This document shows positions 26,576 through 39,409 of a stretch of DNA of 64,000 nt, piece by piece. Numbering within the stretch: the stretch's first letter is position 1; every line of letters begins with the position of its first letter. The notes under the pieces were generated by a model. That model was given only the letters and a program-made list of their open reading frames with translations. It was not told the origin of the DNA and searched no databases. The DNA is from Armatimonadota bacterium (lineage in GTDB: Bacteria > Sysuimicrobiota > Sysuimicrobiia > Sysuimicrobiales > Humicultoraceae): contig JAVKHP010000001.1 of assembly GCA_031459855.1 (NCBI GenBank), positions 354,059-418,058 on the forward strand, given 5' to 3'. The translations under genes and the position numbers were made by a program.

Positions 26576-26684
26576 GCAGGCGCGACCACCGGCCACCGTA
26601 CGATTTGCGGGCGGCGAACTCTACGCCACGCCCATGCAGGCGCGACCACCGCCTGCGTCGAACTCGCCCGGCGAGCAGGTGGTC
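26576..26684. repeat. Direct repeat and inverted repeat between coxS and the divergent acs-like gene
   Basis: The 16-mer GCAGGCGCGACCACCG occurs at 26576-26591 and again at 26636-26651, exactly 60 bp apart. The second copy also begins an imperfect inverted repeat: GACCAC at 26644-26649 pairs with GTGGTC at 26679-26684, and CTGC at 26653-26656 with GCAG at 26675-26678. It lies just before the acs-like start. These may be operator sites in the divergent promoter region. Confidence 0.55.
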
Positions 26685-26689
26685 CAGCC

Positions 26690-28675
26690 ATGTCGACCCA
26701 GTCCGCGGCCCGCATCGTCTGGACGCCGGACCCTGCCCGGGCCCGGGCCAGCCGCCTGGCGCGCCTGATCGCCCGCGCGGGCGCCCCTGACTACGACGCC
26801 CTCTACCGCCGATCGGTCGAGGACCCGGCGTGGTTCTGGCAGCTCGTGGTGGAGGACCTGGGCCTGGAGTGGTTCCGCCCCTACACGCAGGTGCTCGACA
26901 CCAGCCAGGGCGTTCCGTGGGCCCGCTGGTTCGTCGGCGGCCAGGCCAACCTGACCTGGAACTGTCTGGACCGGCACGTGCGCGCCGGGCGCGGCGACCG
27001 CCCCGCGCTCGTCTACGAAGGCGACGACGGCACCGTGCGGACGCTGACCTACGAAGAGCTGCTCGAGGAGGTCTGCCGGCTGGCGTTCGCCCTGCGCGGG
27101 CTGGGCATCGGCCGGGGCGACGTGGCGGGCGTCTTCCTCCCCATGATCCCCGAGGCGGTCATCGCCACGCTGGCGCTGTCGCGCATCGGCGCCATCTACA
27201 TCCCGTGCTTCTCGGGGTTTGCGGCCCCCGCAGTGGCCACGCGCCTGGCCGACGGCGGCGCCACGCTGCTGGTCACCGCCGACGGCTTTGTGCGGCGCGG
27301 GCAGGTCGTGCCGATGAAGGAAACGGCAGACGCGGCCGCGGCCGAACTGCCCGGGCTACGCCACGTGGTGGTCGTGCGGCACCTGGGCCGCGACGTGCCC
27401 TGGACCGCAGGGCGCGACCGCTGGTGGCACGAGCTGACCCGCACCTACCCGCGCGCGTGCCCGCCCGAGCCCGTGGACAGCGAAGCGCCGTTCATGATCA
27501 TCTACACCTCGGGCACCACGGGACGGCCCAAGGGATGCGTGCACGTCCACATGGGCTTCCCCCTCAAGGGCGCCATGGACATGGCCTACTGCTTCGACGT
27601 GGGCCAGGACGACCGGGTCTTCTGGTACACCGACCTGGGATGGATGATGGGGCCCTGGCTGATCCTGGGCACGCTGCTGCTGGGAGGCACCATGGTGCTC
27701 TTCGACGGCACGCCCGACCACCCCACGCCGGCTCGGCTCTGGCAGCTCGTCGAGCGCCACCGCGTCACCGTGCTGGGGATCTCCCCCACGGCGATCCGGG
27801 CGCTCATGCGGCACGGCCCACAGCCCCCGCATCAGCACGACCTCTCCAGCCTGCGCATCCTGGGGAGCACGGGCGAACCGTGGAACCCCGAACCCTGGCT
27901 GTGGTACTTCGAGCACGTGGGGCGCAGCCGGCTGCCGATCATGAACTACTCGGGGGGTACCGAGATCTCGGGCGGGATCCTCTGCTGCGACCTGCTGCAT
28001 CCGCAGGCACCCACGGCGTTCACCGGGCCGATCCCCGGCATGGCCGCCGACGTCTACGACGAGCAGGGTCGGCCGGTGCGCGGAGCAGTAGGCGAGCTGG
28101 TGCTGACGCAACCCTGGCCCGGGATGACCCGGGGGTTCTGGCGCGACCCACAGCGCTACCTCGACACCTACTGGTCGCGGTGGCCCGGGGTCTGGGTGCA
28201 CGGCGACTGGGTACGCGTCGACGACGACGGCTTCTGGTACATCCTGGGGCGCAGCGACGACACCCTGAACGTGGCGGGCAAGCGCATCGGCCCCGCCGAG
28301 GTCGAGTCGGCGCTCACGGCCCATCCGGCCGTGGCCGAAGCGGCGGCCATCGGCATCCCCCACCCGATCAAGGGCGAGGCGATCGCCTGCTTCGTGGTGC
28401 TGCGCCCCGGCCACGCGCCGGACGACGCACTGCGCGATGCGCTGCGCCAGACCGCGGCCGCCCAGCTGGGCAAGGCGCTCGCGCCCGAGGAGATCCACTT
28501 CGTGCGCGACCTGCCCAAGACGCGCAACGCCAAGGTGATGCGGCGCGTGATCCGGGCCCGGTACCTCGGCCGCGATCCAGGCGACCTGTCGTCGCTGGAG
28601 AACCCGCAGGCCGTGGAGGAGATCCCGCAGGGCGGGCGACCGGCAGACGTCGCGGGCGGCCCGCCAGCCCGATGA
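26690..28675 (+). CDS. Acetyl-CoA synthetase-like AMP-forming acyl-CoA synthetase
   Basis: A 661-residue adenylate-forming enzyme. It has the ACS N-terminal cap ([18 protein letters not shown]), the P-loop [31 protein letters not shown] (A5 region), [20 protein letters not shown] and the C-terminal catalytic Lys in [10 protein letters not shown]. This is the acetyl/propionyl/acetoacetyl-CoA synthetase subfamily. ATG at 26690 sits just after the inverted repeat and has a moderate AGGTGG; the open frame upstream to 26423 crosses the regulatory gap and antisense coxS. It is divergent from the coxSLM-bdhA-maoC unit. Activation of a short-chain acid, for example acetate or 3-hydroxybutyrate/acetoacetate, would fit, but specificity cannot be read. 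Confidence 0.88.
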   Translation: MSTQSAARIVWTPDPARARASRLARLIARAGAPDYDALYRRSVEDPAWFWQLVVEDLGLEWFRPYTQVLDTSQGVPWARWFVGGQANLTWNCLDRHVRAGRGDRPALVYEGDDGTVRTLTYEELLEEVCRLAFALRGLGIGRGDVAGVFLPMIPEAVIATLALSRIGAIYIPCFSGFAAPAVATRLADGGATLLVTADGFVRRGQVVPMKETADAAAAELPGLRHVVVVRHLGRDVPWTAGRDRWWHELTRTYPRACPPEPVDSEAPFMIIYTSGTTGRPKGCVHVHMGFPLKGAMDMAYCFDVGQDDRVFWYTDLGWMMGPWLILGTLLLGGTMVLFDGTPDHPTPARLWQLVERHRVTVLGISPTAIRALMRHGPQPPHQHDLSSLRILGSTGEPWNPEPWLWYFEHVGRSRLPIMNYSGGTEISGGILCCDLLHPQAPTAFTGPIPGMAADVYDEQGRPVRGAVGELVLTQPWPGMTRGFWRDPQRYLDTYWSRWPGVWVHGDWVRVDDDGFWYILGRSDDTLNVAGKRIGPAEVESALTAHPAVAEAAAIGIPHPIKGEAIACFVVLRPGHAPDDALRDALRQTAAAQLGKALAPEEIHFVRDLPKTRNAKVMRRVIRARYLGRDPGDLSSLENPQAVEEIPQGGRPADVAGGPPAR

Positions 28676-28817
28676 GGCCCGACAGTGGACCCGGGGCCAC
28701 GGGCAACGCGCGGTGCTGGCGGCAGGCCGCAGGGGTCCCTGCGGCCGTGGATCCCTGCGCCGCCCCCGGCACGGCATCGCGCTCGCGCGCCAACCGCCGA
28801 CGGACCAGACGACGATC

Positions 28818-30932
28818 GTGAAGGTCTGGCGCGGCGCGCCGACGCCGCTGGGGGCGACCTGGGACGGCCTGGGCGTCAACTTCGCGGTCTACAGCGAGCG
28901 CGCCGAGGCGGTCACACTGGTGCTGTTCGAGGGTCCCGACGACCCGGCAGGCCGCGAGGTACCACTGTCTGAGCGCACCGGTCCCATCTGGCACGGCTAC
29001 GTCCCCGGCCTCGGGCCCGGCCAGCTCTACGGCTACCGGGTGCACGGACCCTACCGGCCGCACGAGGGCCTCCGGTTCAACGCCCGCAAGGTCCTGCTCG
29101 ACCCCTACGCCAGGGCCGTGGGACGTCCCCTGCGCTGGCACGACAGCCTGTACGGCTACGTCGTCGGTCACCCGGACGCCGATCTGTCGCTCAACGACGC
29201 CGACAGCGCGCCGTATGCGCCGCTGGGCGCCGTGGTGGACGACGCGTTCGCGTGGGGGGACGATCGGCCGCCCCGGGTGCCCTGGGAGGACACCATCATC
29301 TACGAGACCCACGTGAAGGGCCTGACCGCCCTGCATCCCGAGGTGCCGCCCCACCTGCGCGGCACGTACCTGGGGGTGGCCGCCGAGCCCATCGTCGACC
29401 ACCTCACCAGCCTGGGGATCACCACCGTCGAGCTGCTGCCGGTGCAGGCGTTCGTCCAGGACCGCCGCCTGGTCGAGCACGGACTGCGCAACTACTGGGG
29501 CTACACCCCGCTGGCCTACTTCGCGCCGGAGCCCACCTATGCGGCGGGCGGTGGCCTGGCGGCGGTGCGGGAGTTCAAGACCATGGTGCGCGCCCTGCAC
29601 GCCGCCGGACTGGAGGTGATCCTCGACGTCGTCTACAACCACACCGGTGAGGGCGACCACCTCGGTCCCACGCTGGCGTTCCGTGGCCTCGACAACGCCG
29701 CCTACTACAAGCTGGCCGACGACCGCCGCTTCTACGTGGACTACACCGGGACCGGGAACACCCTGGATGCCGGCAACCCCTACGTGGTCCAGCTCATCGT
29801 CGACAGCCTGCGCTACTGGGTCCAGGAGATGCACGTCGACGGGTTCCGCTTCGACCTGGCGCCGGTCCTGGCGCGGGAGGCCCGCGACGTCGACATGCGG
29901 GCGGCCGTCCTGCAGGCCCTCCAGCACGACCCGGTGCTCTCCCGCGTCAAGCTCATCGCCGAGCCCTGGGACCTCGGGCCCGGGGGCTACCAGGTGGGCC
30001 ACTTCCCGTGGCCGTGGGCCGAGTGGAACGGGCGCTACCGCGACGCCGTGCGCCGGTTCTGGCGCGGGGACGAGGGGACCGCCGGCGAGTTCGCCACGCG
30101 CGTGACCGGCTCGGCCGACCTGTACGCCCGGGCGCACCGCCGCCCGTGCGCCTCGGTCAACTACGTCACCGCCCACGACGGCTTCACCCTGGAAGACCTG
30201 GTCAGCTACGAGCGCAAGCACAACGAGGCGAACCTGGAGGACAACCGCGACGGCACCGACGCCAACTACAGCGTCAACTGCGGGCACGAAGGCCCCACCG
30301 ACGCCCCGGCGGTGCTGGCCTGCCGCGAGACGCTCAAGCGCAGCCTGGTGGTCACGCTGTGCTGCTCGCTGGGCGTGCCCATGCTGCTGGGCGGCGACGA
30401 GCTCTCCCGCACGCAACGGGGCAACAACAACGCCTACTGCCAGGACAACCCGGTGAGCTGGTACCACTGGACGCTGGACCACCGGCAGCGCGCGTTCCTG
30501 GAGTTCGTGCGCGCCGCGGTCGCCTTCCGCAAGGGGCACCCGACCTTCCGGCGGCGCACGTTCCTCACCGGCGCCCCCACGCCCGGCGGGTACCCCGACG
30601 TCCTCTGGGTCCATCCCGACGGGCGGACGATGACCCCCGACGACTGGGCCGCGCCGGGGCTGCGGGCGCTGGGAATGCTGCTGCCCGGGGGCGGCATCGC
30701 CGACACGGATGCCCGGGGCCGGCGCGTCACCGACGCGACCGTGCTGGTGCTGTTCAACGCCGGCCGGGCGCGGCGCTTCGTCCTACCCGAGCCCCCGGAC
30801 GCCTGGGGATGGGAACTCGTGCTCTCGTCGCGGCCCGGGCACGCCCGGCGTCGGGTGGCCCTGCCGCCAGGGCACCGCGTCATCCTCGGACCCCGGCAGG
30901 CGGCCGTCCTGCAAGCGATCCCGCCGCGCTGA
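28818..30932 (+). CDS. glgX: Glycogen debranching enzyme (GlgX, GH13)
   Basis: A protein of about 704 residues of the GH13 isoamylase/GlgX group. An N-terminal CBM48 domain begins [24 protein letters not shown]. The (beta/alpha)8 core has [12 protein letters not shown], the nucleophile region [10 protein letters not shown], the acid [13 protein letters not shown] and [12 protein letters not shown]. The loop [17 protein letters not shown] is typical of GlgX. The likely start is GTG at 28818 because family members begin about there; the frame is open from 28713, and no strong ribosome site decides. It converges on glgB with only 5 bp between stops. It would remove short branches from glycogen-like glucan in the cytoplasm. 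Confidence 0.92.
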   Translation: MKVWRGAPTPLGATWDGLGVNFAVYSERAEAVTLVLFEGPDDPAGREVPLSERTGPIWHGYVPGLGPGQLYGYRVHGPYRPHEGLRFNARKVLLDPYARAVGRPLRWHDSLYGYVVGHPDADLSLNDADSAPYAPLGAVVDDAFAWGDDRPPRVPWEDTIIYETHVKGLTALHPEVPPHLRGTYLGVAAEPIVDHLTSLGITTVELLPVQAFVQDRRLVEHGLRNYWGYTPLAYFAPEPTYAAGGGLAAVREFKTMVRALHAAGLEVILDVVYNHTGEGDHLGPTLAFRGLDNAAYYKLADDRRFYVDYTGTGNTLDAGNPYVVQLIVDSLRYWVQEMHVDGFRFDLAPVLAREARDVDMRAAVLQALQHDPVLSRVKLIAEPWDLGPGGYQVGHFPWPWAEWNGRYRDAVRRFWRGDEGTAGEFATRVTGSADLYARAHRRPCASVNYVTAHDGFTLEDLVSYERKHNEANLEDNRDGTDANYSVNCGHEGPTDAPAVLACRETLKRSLVVTLCCSLGVPMLLGGDELSRTQRGNNNAYCQDNPVSWYHWTLDHRQRAFLEFVRAAVAFRKGHPTFRRRTFLTGAPTPGGYPDVLWVHPDGRTMTPDDWAAPGLRALGMLLPGGGIADTDARGRRVTDATVLVLFNAGRARRFVLPEPPDAWGWELVLSSRPGHARRRVALPPGHRVILGPRQAAVLQAIPPR

Positions 30933-30938
30933 GGCGGC
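30923..30938. terminator. Possible small hairpin at the glgX/glgB convergence
   Basis: GCCGC-GCTGAG-GCGGC spans the stop codons of the two converging genes and could form a 5-bp stem in either transcript. There is no T-tract and the stem is short, so this is only a weak candidate for a shared transcription end. Confidence 0.25.
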
Positions 30939-32823
30939 TACCGGCCGGTGCCTGGCGCGAGGAACAGCACGGCCAGCGGGGGGAGCGTCAGGACCACCGA
31001 GTAGGGCTGGCCGTGCCAGGGTACCGGGCTGGCCTCGACGCCACCCAGGTTGCCCCACCCGGTCCCGCCGTACTCGACGGCGTCGCTGTTGAGCAGCTCG
31101 CGCCACCAGCCAGCCAGCGGCACGCCCACCCGGTACTGGTGGCGAGGTACCGGCGTGAAGTTGCACACGATCACCACCACGGCGTCCGGCGACCGCCCGC
31201 GGCGCATGAAGCTCAGCACGCTCTGCTCGGCGTCGTGCGGGTCGATCCACGCGAACCCCTCCGGCGCGCAGTCGAGCTCGTGCAGGGCCGGCTGCGTCCG
31301 GTAGGCGTGGTTGAGGTCGGCGACCCAGCGCTGCACGCCCGCGTGGCGCGGATCGGCCAGCAGGTGCCAGTCGAGGCTGGACTCGTGGTCCCACTCCCGC
31401 CACTGCCCGAACTCGCCGCCCATGAACAGCAGCTTCTTCCCCGGCTGGGCGTACTGGTAGCCGAAGAGCAGGCGCAGGTGCGCCAGCCGCTGCGCCGTGT
31501 CCCCGGGCATCGCGCCCGCCAGCGAGCCCTTGCCGTGGACCACCTCGTCGTGCGACAGCGGCAGCACGAAGTTCTCGCTGAAGGCGTACAGGCCGCGAAA
31601 GGTCAGCCGCTGGTGATGGTACTTCCGGTAGATCGGATCCAGGCGCAGGTAGGCCAGGGTGTCGTGCATCCACCCCATGTCCCACTTGAGCCCGAACCCG
31701 AGCCCGCCCACGTACGTGGGCCGCGAGACCCCAGGCCACGCCGTCGACTCCTCGGCGATGGTCTGCACGTCGGGGAACGCCCGGTAGACTTCCTCGTTGA
31801 GCCGGCGCAGGAAGGCGATCGCCTCGAGGTTCTCGCGCCCGCCGTAGACGTTGGGGACCCACTGGCCCGGGGCGCGCGAGTAGTCCAGGTAGAGCATCGA
31901 CGCCACGGCGTCGACCCGCAGACCGTCGACGTGGTAGCGCTCCAGCCAGAAGCGCGCGCTGCTCAGCAGGAAGCTGCGGACCTCGTGCCGCCCGTAGTTG
32001 AAGACGTAGCTGTGCCAGTCGGGGTGCAGGCCCTGGCGGGGGTCGGCGTGCTCGTAGAGGTGCGTCCCGTCGAAGCGGCCCAGGCCGTGCTCGTCGGTGG
32101 CGAAGTGCGAGGGGACCCAGTCGAGGATGACGCCGATGCCGTGCTGGTGGAGGACGTCCACCAGGGCCATGAAGTCCTGCGGGGTCCCGTAGCGCGCCGT
32201 GGGCGCGAAGTACCCGGTGACCTGGTACCCCCACGAGCCATAGAACGGATGCTCCATCACCGGCAGGAACTCCACGTGGGTGAACCCCATCTCGCGTACG
32301 TAGGCGGCCAGCTGCGGCGCCAGCTCGCGGTAGGTGAGGGGGCGGTTGCCCTGCTCGGGGACGCGGCGCCACGAGCCCAGGTGCACCTCGTAGATGGCCA
32401 TGGGCGCGTCCAGGCGCTGGCGACGGCCCCGCTCGGCCATCCACGCCCCATCACCCCACGCGTAGCTGAGGTCGGTGATCACCGACGCGGTCCCCGGCGG
32501 CGGCACCGTCTGGAAGGCGAGAGGGTCGCTCTTGTCCACGCGGTACGCACCGCCGCGGGCGGTGATGTGGAACAGGTAGCGGTGGCCGGGGCGTGCCTCG
32601 GGCACCACACCCTCCCAGATGCCCGAGACCCCGCGCGGTGCCAGCGGATGGCGCAACCGATCCCAGGCGTTGAAGTCGCCGAAGACCGTGACCCTTTCCG
32701 CATTGGGCGCCCAGACGGCGAACACGACACCGCCGCCGGGCAGCGGGTGCGCGCCCAGGTGGTCGAACAGCCGCAGGTGCGAGCCTTCGTTGAACAGGTA
32801 GAGGTCGTCCTCGCTCAACAGCG

Positions 32824-32827
<4 letters not shown>
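30938..32827 (-). CDS. glgB: 1,4-alpha-glucan branching enzyme (GlgB, GH13)
   Basis: A 629-residue branching enzyme. It has a CBM48 domain with [20 protein letters not shown] and [16 protein letters not shown], then the GH13 core: [44 protein letters not shown], the nucleophile [18 protein letters not shown], the acid [11 protein letters not shown] and [38 protein letters not shown] follows before the C-terminal sheet. The length is shorter than E. coli GlgB because one N-terminal module is missing, as in many other bacteria. The ATG overlaps the TreS-Mak stop by 4 bp, so the two are coupled. Confidence 0.95.
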
Positions 32828-36168
<3,341 letters not shown>

Positions 36169-36242
36169 CTCTCGCCGCTCACCCGTCCCCGCGCGGCGAG
36201 GCCCACACGGCCTGCGCCCGCCGCCTGGCCGGCGTCGCGCCC

Positions 36243-36260
36243 CGTCGCCGCGCGGCGACG
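36243..36260. repeat. 18-bp perfect palindrome upstream of treS
   Basis: CGTCGCCGCGCGGCGACG is its own reverse complement, 75 bp upstream of the TreS-Mak start in a 247-bp gene-free, GC-rich gap. It may be a regulator site for the trehalose/glucan genes, or chance in such GC-rich DNA. Confidence 0.45.
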
Positions 36261-36415
36261 CCCGGCTCCGCTAGCGCTCGGCCCCGCGGGCTGGAACTAC
36301 CCGGCCCCGCGCGGTCCGGCCCCACGTCCCCGGTCTCGCCGGGGCGCGCGCGCCCCTGCGCGCAACCTTCGTGCGCGCCGCGCGTCATCCTGCCTGCGGC
36401 GCACCGGTGGTGCGC

Positions 36416-36928
36416 TCAGGGCTGGGTGAACGGCTGCTCCAGATGCACGTCGTGCTGGACCGCGCCGCTGTTGGCCGCGCGTGGCACGGTCACGACCAGC
36501 CGGTCGGGGCCCGAGCGCATGACGACCTGCACCACCACGATCGTGTCCACCGGCGCGACGACCGCCGTCACGGGGATCGGCACCAGGTAGAACAGGCGGC
36601 CCTTCACCTTGGCGCCGGCCGGTGTCCCCAGCCGCACCAGCTGGCCCGGCGGGATCATCGGCGGCCCCGGCGGACCGAAGCCCAGGAACGCGCCGGCGGC
36701 GGTGCGGACCACGTAGAACGTGTAGCACCGGCCGCCCGCCACCACGACGCCGCCGAGGCGTACCGCGCCCGCAAGGCACCAGCCGTCGCGCCCCTGTGTG
36801 ACCTTGACAACCTTGACCCCGTGCCCCTCGGCCCGCGGCAGCTTACCCGGCGGTCCGGCCAGGGCACCGACGGTGCCCAGCGCCACCAGCGCGATCGCAC
36901 ACCCAAGCACCCAACGCCAGCGTCTCAT
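36416..36928 (-). CDS. Secreted protein of unknown function, tandem paralogue 1
   Basis: A 170-residue protein with a signal peptide (RRWRWVLGCAIALVALGTVG, cleavage near ALAG at about 24). The mature part has WCLAGAVRLGGVVVAGGRCY, where two Cys are separated by 16 residues. TFYVVRTAAGAFLGFGPPGP follows, then beta-strand-rich sequence ending QPFTQP. I do not recognise a family. The next gene upstream encodes a clear paralogue with the same C-X16-C and GFGPP motif. ATG at 36928 is chosen because AGGAGG lies 7 nt upstream; the frame extends to 37006. The two Cys could form a disulfide in the periplasm. The adjacent genes (treS, potC) give no firm clue to function. Confidence 0.75.
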   Translation of the reverse strand: MRRWRWVLGCAIALVALGTVGALAGPPGKLPRAEGHGVKVVKVTQGRDGWCLAGAVRLGGVVVAGGRCYTFYVVRTAAGAFLGFGPPGPPMIPPGQLVRLGTPAGAKVKGRLFYLVPIPVTAVVAPVDTIVVVQVVMRSGPDRLVVTVPRAANSGAVQHDVHLEQPFTQP

Positions 36929-37003
36929 GGCATCGCCTCCTGCGCACGCATGCCTGATCCTCCCGCCTGCTCGGCCCCCGGGGTCGCCGGCTGCCACGTC
37001 GAG

Positions 37004-37087
37004 CACGCCGTCGGTTCACTCACGGGGACGACGGTCCCGCCCTGCTCGTCCTCACTGACGGCCACACGCCGTCGGTTCACTTACGGG
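37004..37087. repeat. 23-bp direct repeat, 61 bp apart
   Basis: CACGCCGTCGGTTCACTCACGGG at 37004-37026 recurs at 37065-37087 with one mismatch (CTTACGGG). The second copy contains the stop codon of secreted paralogue 2, so a copy of that gene's 3' end seems to have been duplicated into the gap. Confidence 0.7.
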
Positions 37088-37521
37088 TACGACACCGGCA
37101 GCTCCACGGTGCGCTCGGGCGCACCGCCGATGCGCACCTGGAGCCGCCCGTCGGGCAGGAACCGTACGTCGACCGCCTGCACCGTCCCCGGGGGCGCGAA
37201 CCGCGCGGCCGCCGGCAGCGGCACCCGGTACTGCAGGGCCGCCAGCACCTCGACCGCGGCGGGCGCCGACATCGCGACGACCTGCCCCGGGCGCAGCCGC
37301 CGCAGCTCGGGCGGACCGAACCCCAACAATGCGCCCTCGGCCGGGCGGACGAGGTAGTGCGTGTAACACCGGTCGCCGGGAATCACGACGAACCCGATCT
37401 GGATCGCATGCGGCAGGCATCCCGCGCCGACCCCGCCCCGGGGCTCCGGTTCGGCGCGAACCACCCGGCCGGCACTCCCACCCAGGGCCAGCAGGACCGC
37501 AATGCACACCAGCGCCCGCAC
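37081..37521 (-). CDS. Secreted protein of unknown function, tandem paralogue 2
   Basis: A protein of about 146 residues with a signal peptide (VRALVCIAVLLALGGSAG, cleavage near VRAEPE). The mature part shares with its neighbour the pattern GCLPHAIQIGFVVIPGDRCY (Cys separated by 16 residues), then THYLVRPAEGALLGFGPPEL and LRPGQVVAMS. The C-terminal half is beta-rich (RLQVRIGGAPERTVEL). GTG at 37521 has GGAGAG upstream and starts right at the signal peptide; ATG at 37569 in the same frame is an alternative. The open frame continuing to 38328 crosses the neighbouring permease in the wrong frame. No known family is recognised. Tandem location and the shared motif support a recent-to-old duplication. 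Confidence 0.72.
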   Translation of the reverse strand: MRALVCIAVLLALGGSAGRVVRAEPEPRGGVGAGCLPHAIQIGFVVIPGDRCYTHYLVRPAEGALLGFGPPELRRLRPGQVVAMSAPAAVEVLAALQYRVPLPAAARFAPPGTVQAVDVRFLPDGRLQVRIGGAPERTVELPVSYP

Positions 37522-37661
37522 GCCCTCTCCCGCGACCCGTCCACCGAGACTATGCCCTCTCCCCGGCATACGCAGTCGCCGCCGCCGCGGTTCCGCGCCC
37601 GACTCCTCGCCGCGCGCAGCCGACCGATCGGCCGCCACGCGGTGCCGCGCACGCCCGCGGC

Positions 37662-38504
37662 TCACCGGCCCCCGGCGGCCAGCAGACGCTGCAGATCCCG
37701 CGGGTTGACCAGCACGACGGCGACCACGGCCCCCGCGGCGGCGAGACCGATCAGGAAGACCGACAGCGCCGCCACCACGGGGTCCTGCTGGCGCTGCAGG
37801 TAGTAGAACATGGCCACCGGCAGGGTCATGTTGTCGGTCTTGACCAGGAACAGCGACGTCTCGACCTGGTCCCACGAGATGATGAACGCGAAGAAGGCGC
37901 TCACCGCCAGCCCGGTGCGGATCTGCGGGAGCGTGACCTTCCAGAACGTCACCAGGGGCGTCGCGCCCAGGTCCATGGCCGCTTCCTCCAGCGTGCGGTC
38001 GACGCCGACCAGCGCGGCCGACAGCACCGAGATGGCAAAGGGCAGGGTCACCATCAGGTGGGCCAGGATCAGGCTGTCCAGGCCGCCGAAGCGGCGCAGG
38101 ACGATGGCGTAGATCAGCATGGCCACGCCGAACGCGATCCGCGGCACGATCAACGGGGCCAGGAAGACGGCCCGCAGGATCTCGCGGCCCCAGAACCGGT
38201 AGCGCACCAGGGCCAGCGCGGCCAGCGTGCCCGCCATCAGGCTGCCGGCCGTGGCCGCCAGCGCCACCAGCAGCGAGTTCACCGCGGCCTGGAACAGGGC
38301 AGCCTGCTGGAACAGCTTGACGAACCACCGCAGCGACAGCCCGGGCGGTGGAAAGACAGCGTACGACACGCTGCTGAACGCATAGACGAGCACGAACCCG
38401 ATCGGCGCCAGCATGAACAGCCAGATGCCGGCCAGGTGGACAGCCAGCGCCAGGCGGACCGGATCGCGCCGGCGGCGCCCTGCCCGCGGGCGGCCATCGC
38501 TCAT
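37662..38504 (-). CDS. potC: Spermidine/putrescine-type ABC transporter permease (PotC-like)
   Basis: A 280-residue inner-membrane permease with six hydrophobic segments and the EAA loop EEAAMDLGATPLVTFWKVTLPQIRTGL. It begins with a charged cytoplasmic tail, then LALAVHLAGIWLFMLAPIGFVLVYAF. The start overlaps the PotB-like stop (ATGA). PotC-like subunits pair with PotB and PotA to import polyamines or related cations. It is the last gene of the importer, about 140 bp before the secreted paralogues. Confidence 0.92.
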   Translation of the reverse strand: MSDGRPRAGRRRRDPVRLALAVHLAGIWLFMLAPIGFVLVYAFSSVSYAVFPPPGLSLRWFVKLFQQAALFQAAVNSLLVALAATAGSLMAGTLAALALVRYRFWGREILRAVFLAPLIVPRIAFGVAMLIYAIVLRRFGGLDSLILAHLMVTLPFAISVLSAALVGVDRTLEEAAMDLGATPLVTFWKVTLPQIRTGLAVSAFFAFIISWDQVETSLFLVKTDNMTLPVAMFYYLQRQQDPVVAALSVFLIGLAAAGAVVAVVLVNPRDLQRLLAAGGR

Positions 38505-39409
38505 ACCGTCACCTCGGCGCGACGGTAGGTCCCCCGCACCAGCAGGTTGCTGGCCACGAGGATGGCCACCGCCAGCCCGAGCAGCACCAGCGCCACCACC
38601 GACGCGAACGCCAGGTTCACGGCCTCCATGTCCCGGTAGATCAGGCCCGAGAGGATCTGCACCTTGCCGCCCCCCATGAGGAACGGGGTCACGAAGGCGC
38701 TGATGGTCAGCGTGAAGACGATCTGGGCGGCCGCGACCACGCCGGGGAGGGTCAGGGGCAGCGTGACGCGCCGGAAGGTCTGCCACCGGGTGGCGCCCAG
38801 GTCCATGGCCGCTTCTTTGAGCTCGCCTCCCAGCTGCCCGATCACGCTCAAGATGGGGAAGACCGCAAAGGGCAGCAGGATGTGGACCATGGCGATCACG
38901 ATGCCGGTGGTGTTGAAGATGAGGGGGATCGGCTCCCGGACCAGCCCGAGCGTGCGCAGCACCCAGTTCACGGCGCCCGTCGGCGACAGGAGGAGCAGCC
39001 AGCCGTAGGTGCGGACCACGACGCTGACGAGGATGGGTGCGAAGAGCACGACGTAGCACGCCAGCGCCCAGCCGGGTCGGCGGATCGTGTGGATCGCGTA
39101 GGCCGCAGGATACCCAAGGAGCAGGCACGCGCCGGTGACCACCGCTGCCAGTCGCAGGGTCGTGCCGACCACGCTCCAGTAGTAGGCGTCCCCCAGGAAC
39201 CGCCGCCAGGCCTCGGCCGTCAGCCGCGGCGTCCCGGCCGCCAGGAACGGGTAGACGCTCATGACGACCAGGACCCCCATGCAGACCCAGAAGACCAGCA
39301 CGAAGGCCCCGGTCGCCGGTGCCAGCAGCGGCAGGAACGCGAGCCGTCGGGCCCGACGCCGGGCTGCCCGGGCGGGGCGCGCACGCAGGGGGACGGTGGC
39401 GGTCGTCAC
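38501..39409 (-). CDS. potB: Spermidine/putrescine-type ABC transporter permease (PotB-like)
   Basis: A 302-residue permease. After an Arg-rich N-terminus come six helices, with VLVFWVCMGVLVVMSVYPFL first and SVVVRTYGWLLLLSPTG in the middle. The EAA loop is KEAAMDLGATRWQTFRRVTLPLT. GTG at 39409 overlaps the ATPase stop (GTGA). Tandem EAA loops in the two permeases (EAAMDLGAT in both) show they are a matched pair. Confidence 0.92.
   Translation of the reverse strand: MTTATVPLRARPARAARRRARRLAFLPLLAPATGAFVLVFWVCMGVLVVMSVYPFLAAGTPRLTAEAWRRFLGDAYYWSVVGTTLRLAAVVTGACLLLGYPAAYAIHTIRRPGWALACYVVLFAPILVSVVVRTYGWLLLLSPTGAVNWVLRTLGLVREPIPLIFNTTGIVIAMVHILLPFAVFPILSVIGQLGGELKEAAMDLGATRWQTFRRVTLPLTLPGVVAAAQIVFTLTISAFVTPFLMGGGKVQILSGLIYRDMEAVNLAFASVVALVLLGLAVAILVASNLLVRGTYRRAEVTV

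Noticed and set aside
26576-26651. CRISPR array
   Set aside because: Only two copies of a 16-bp repeat, no further units and no cas genes. The same applies to the repeats at 37004 and 43894.
37521-38328. N-terminal extension of secreted paralogue 2 up to 38328
   Set aside because: It overlaps the PotC-like permease in another frame; the signal peptide marks the true start near 37521.
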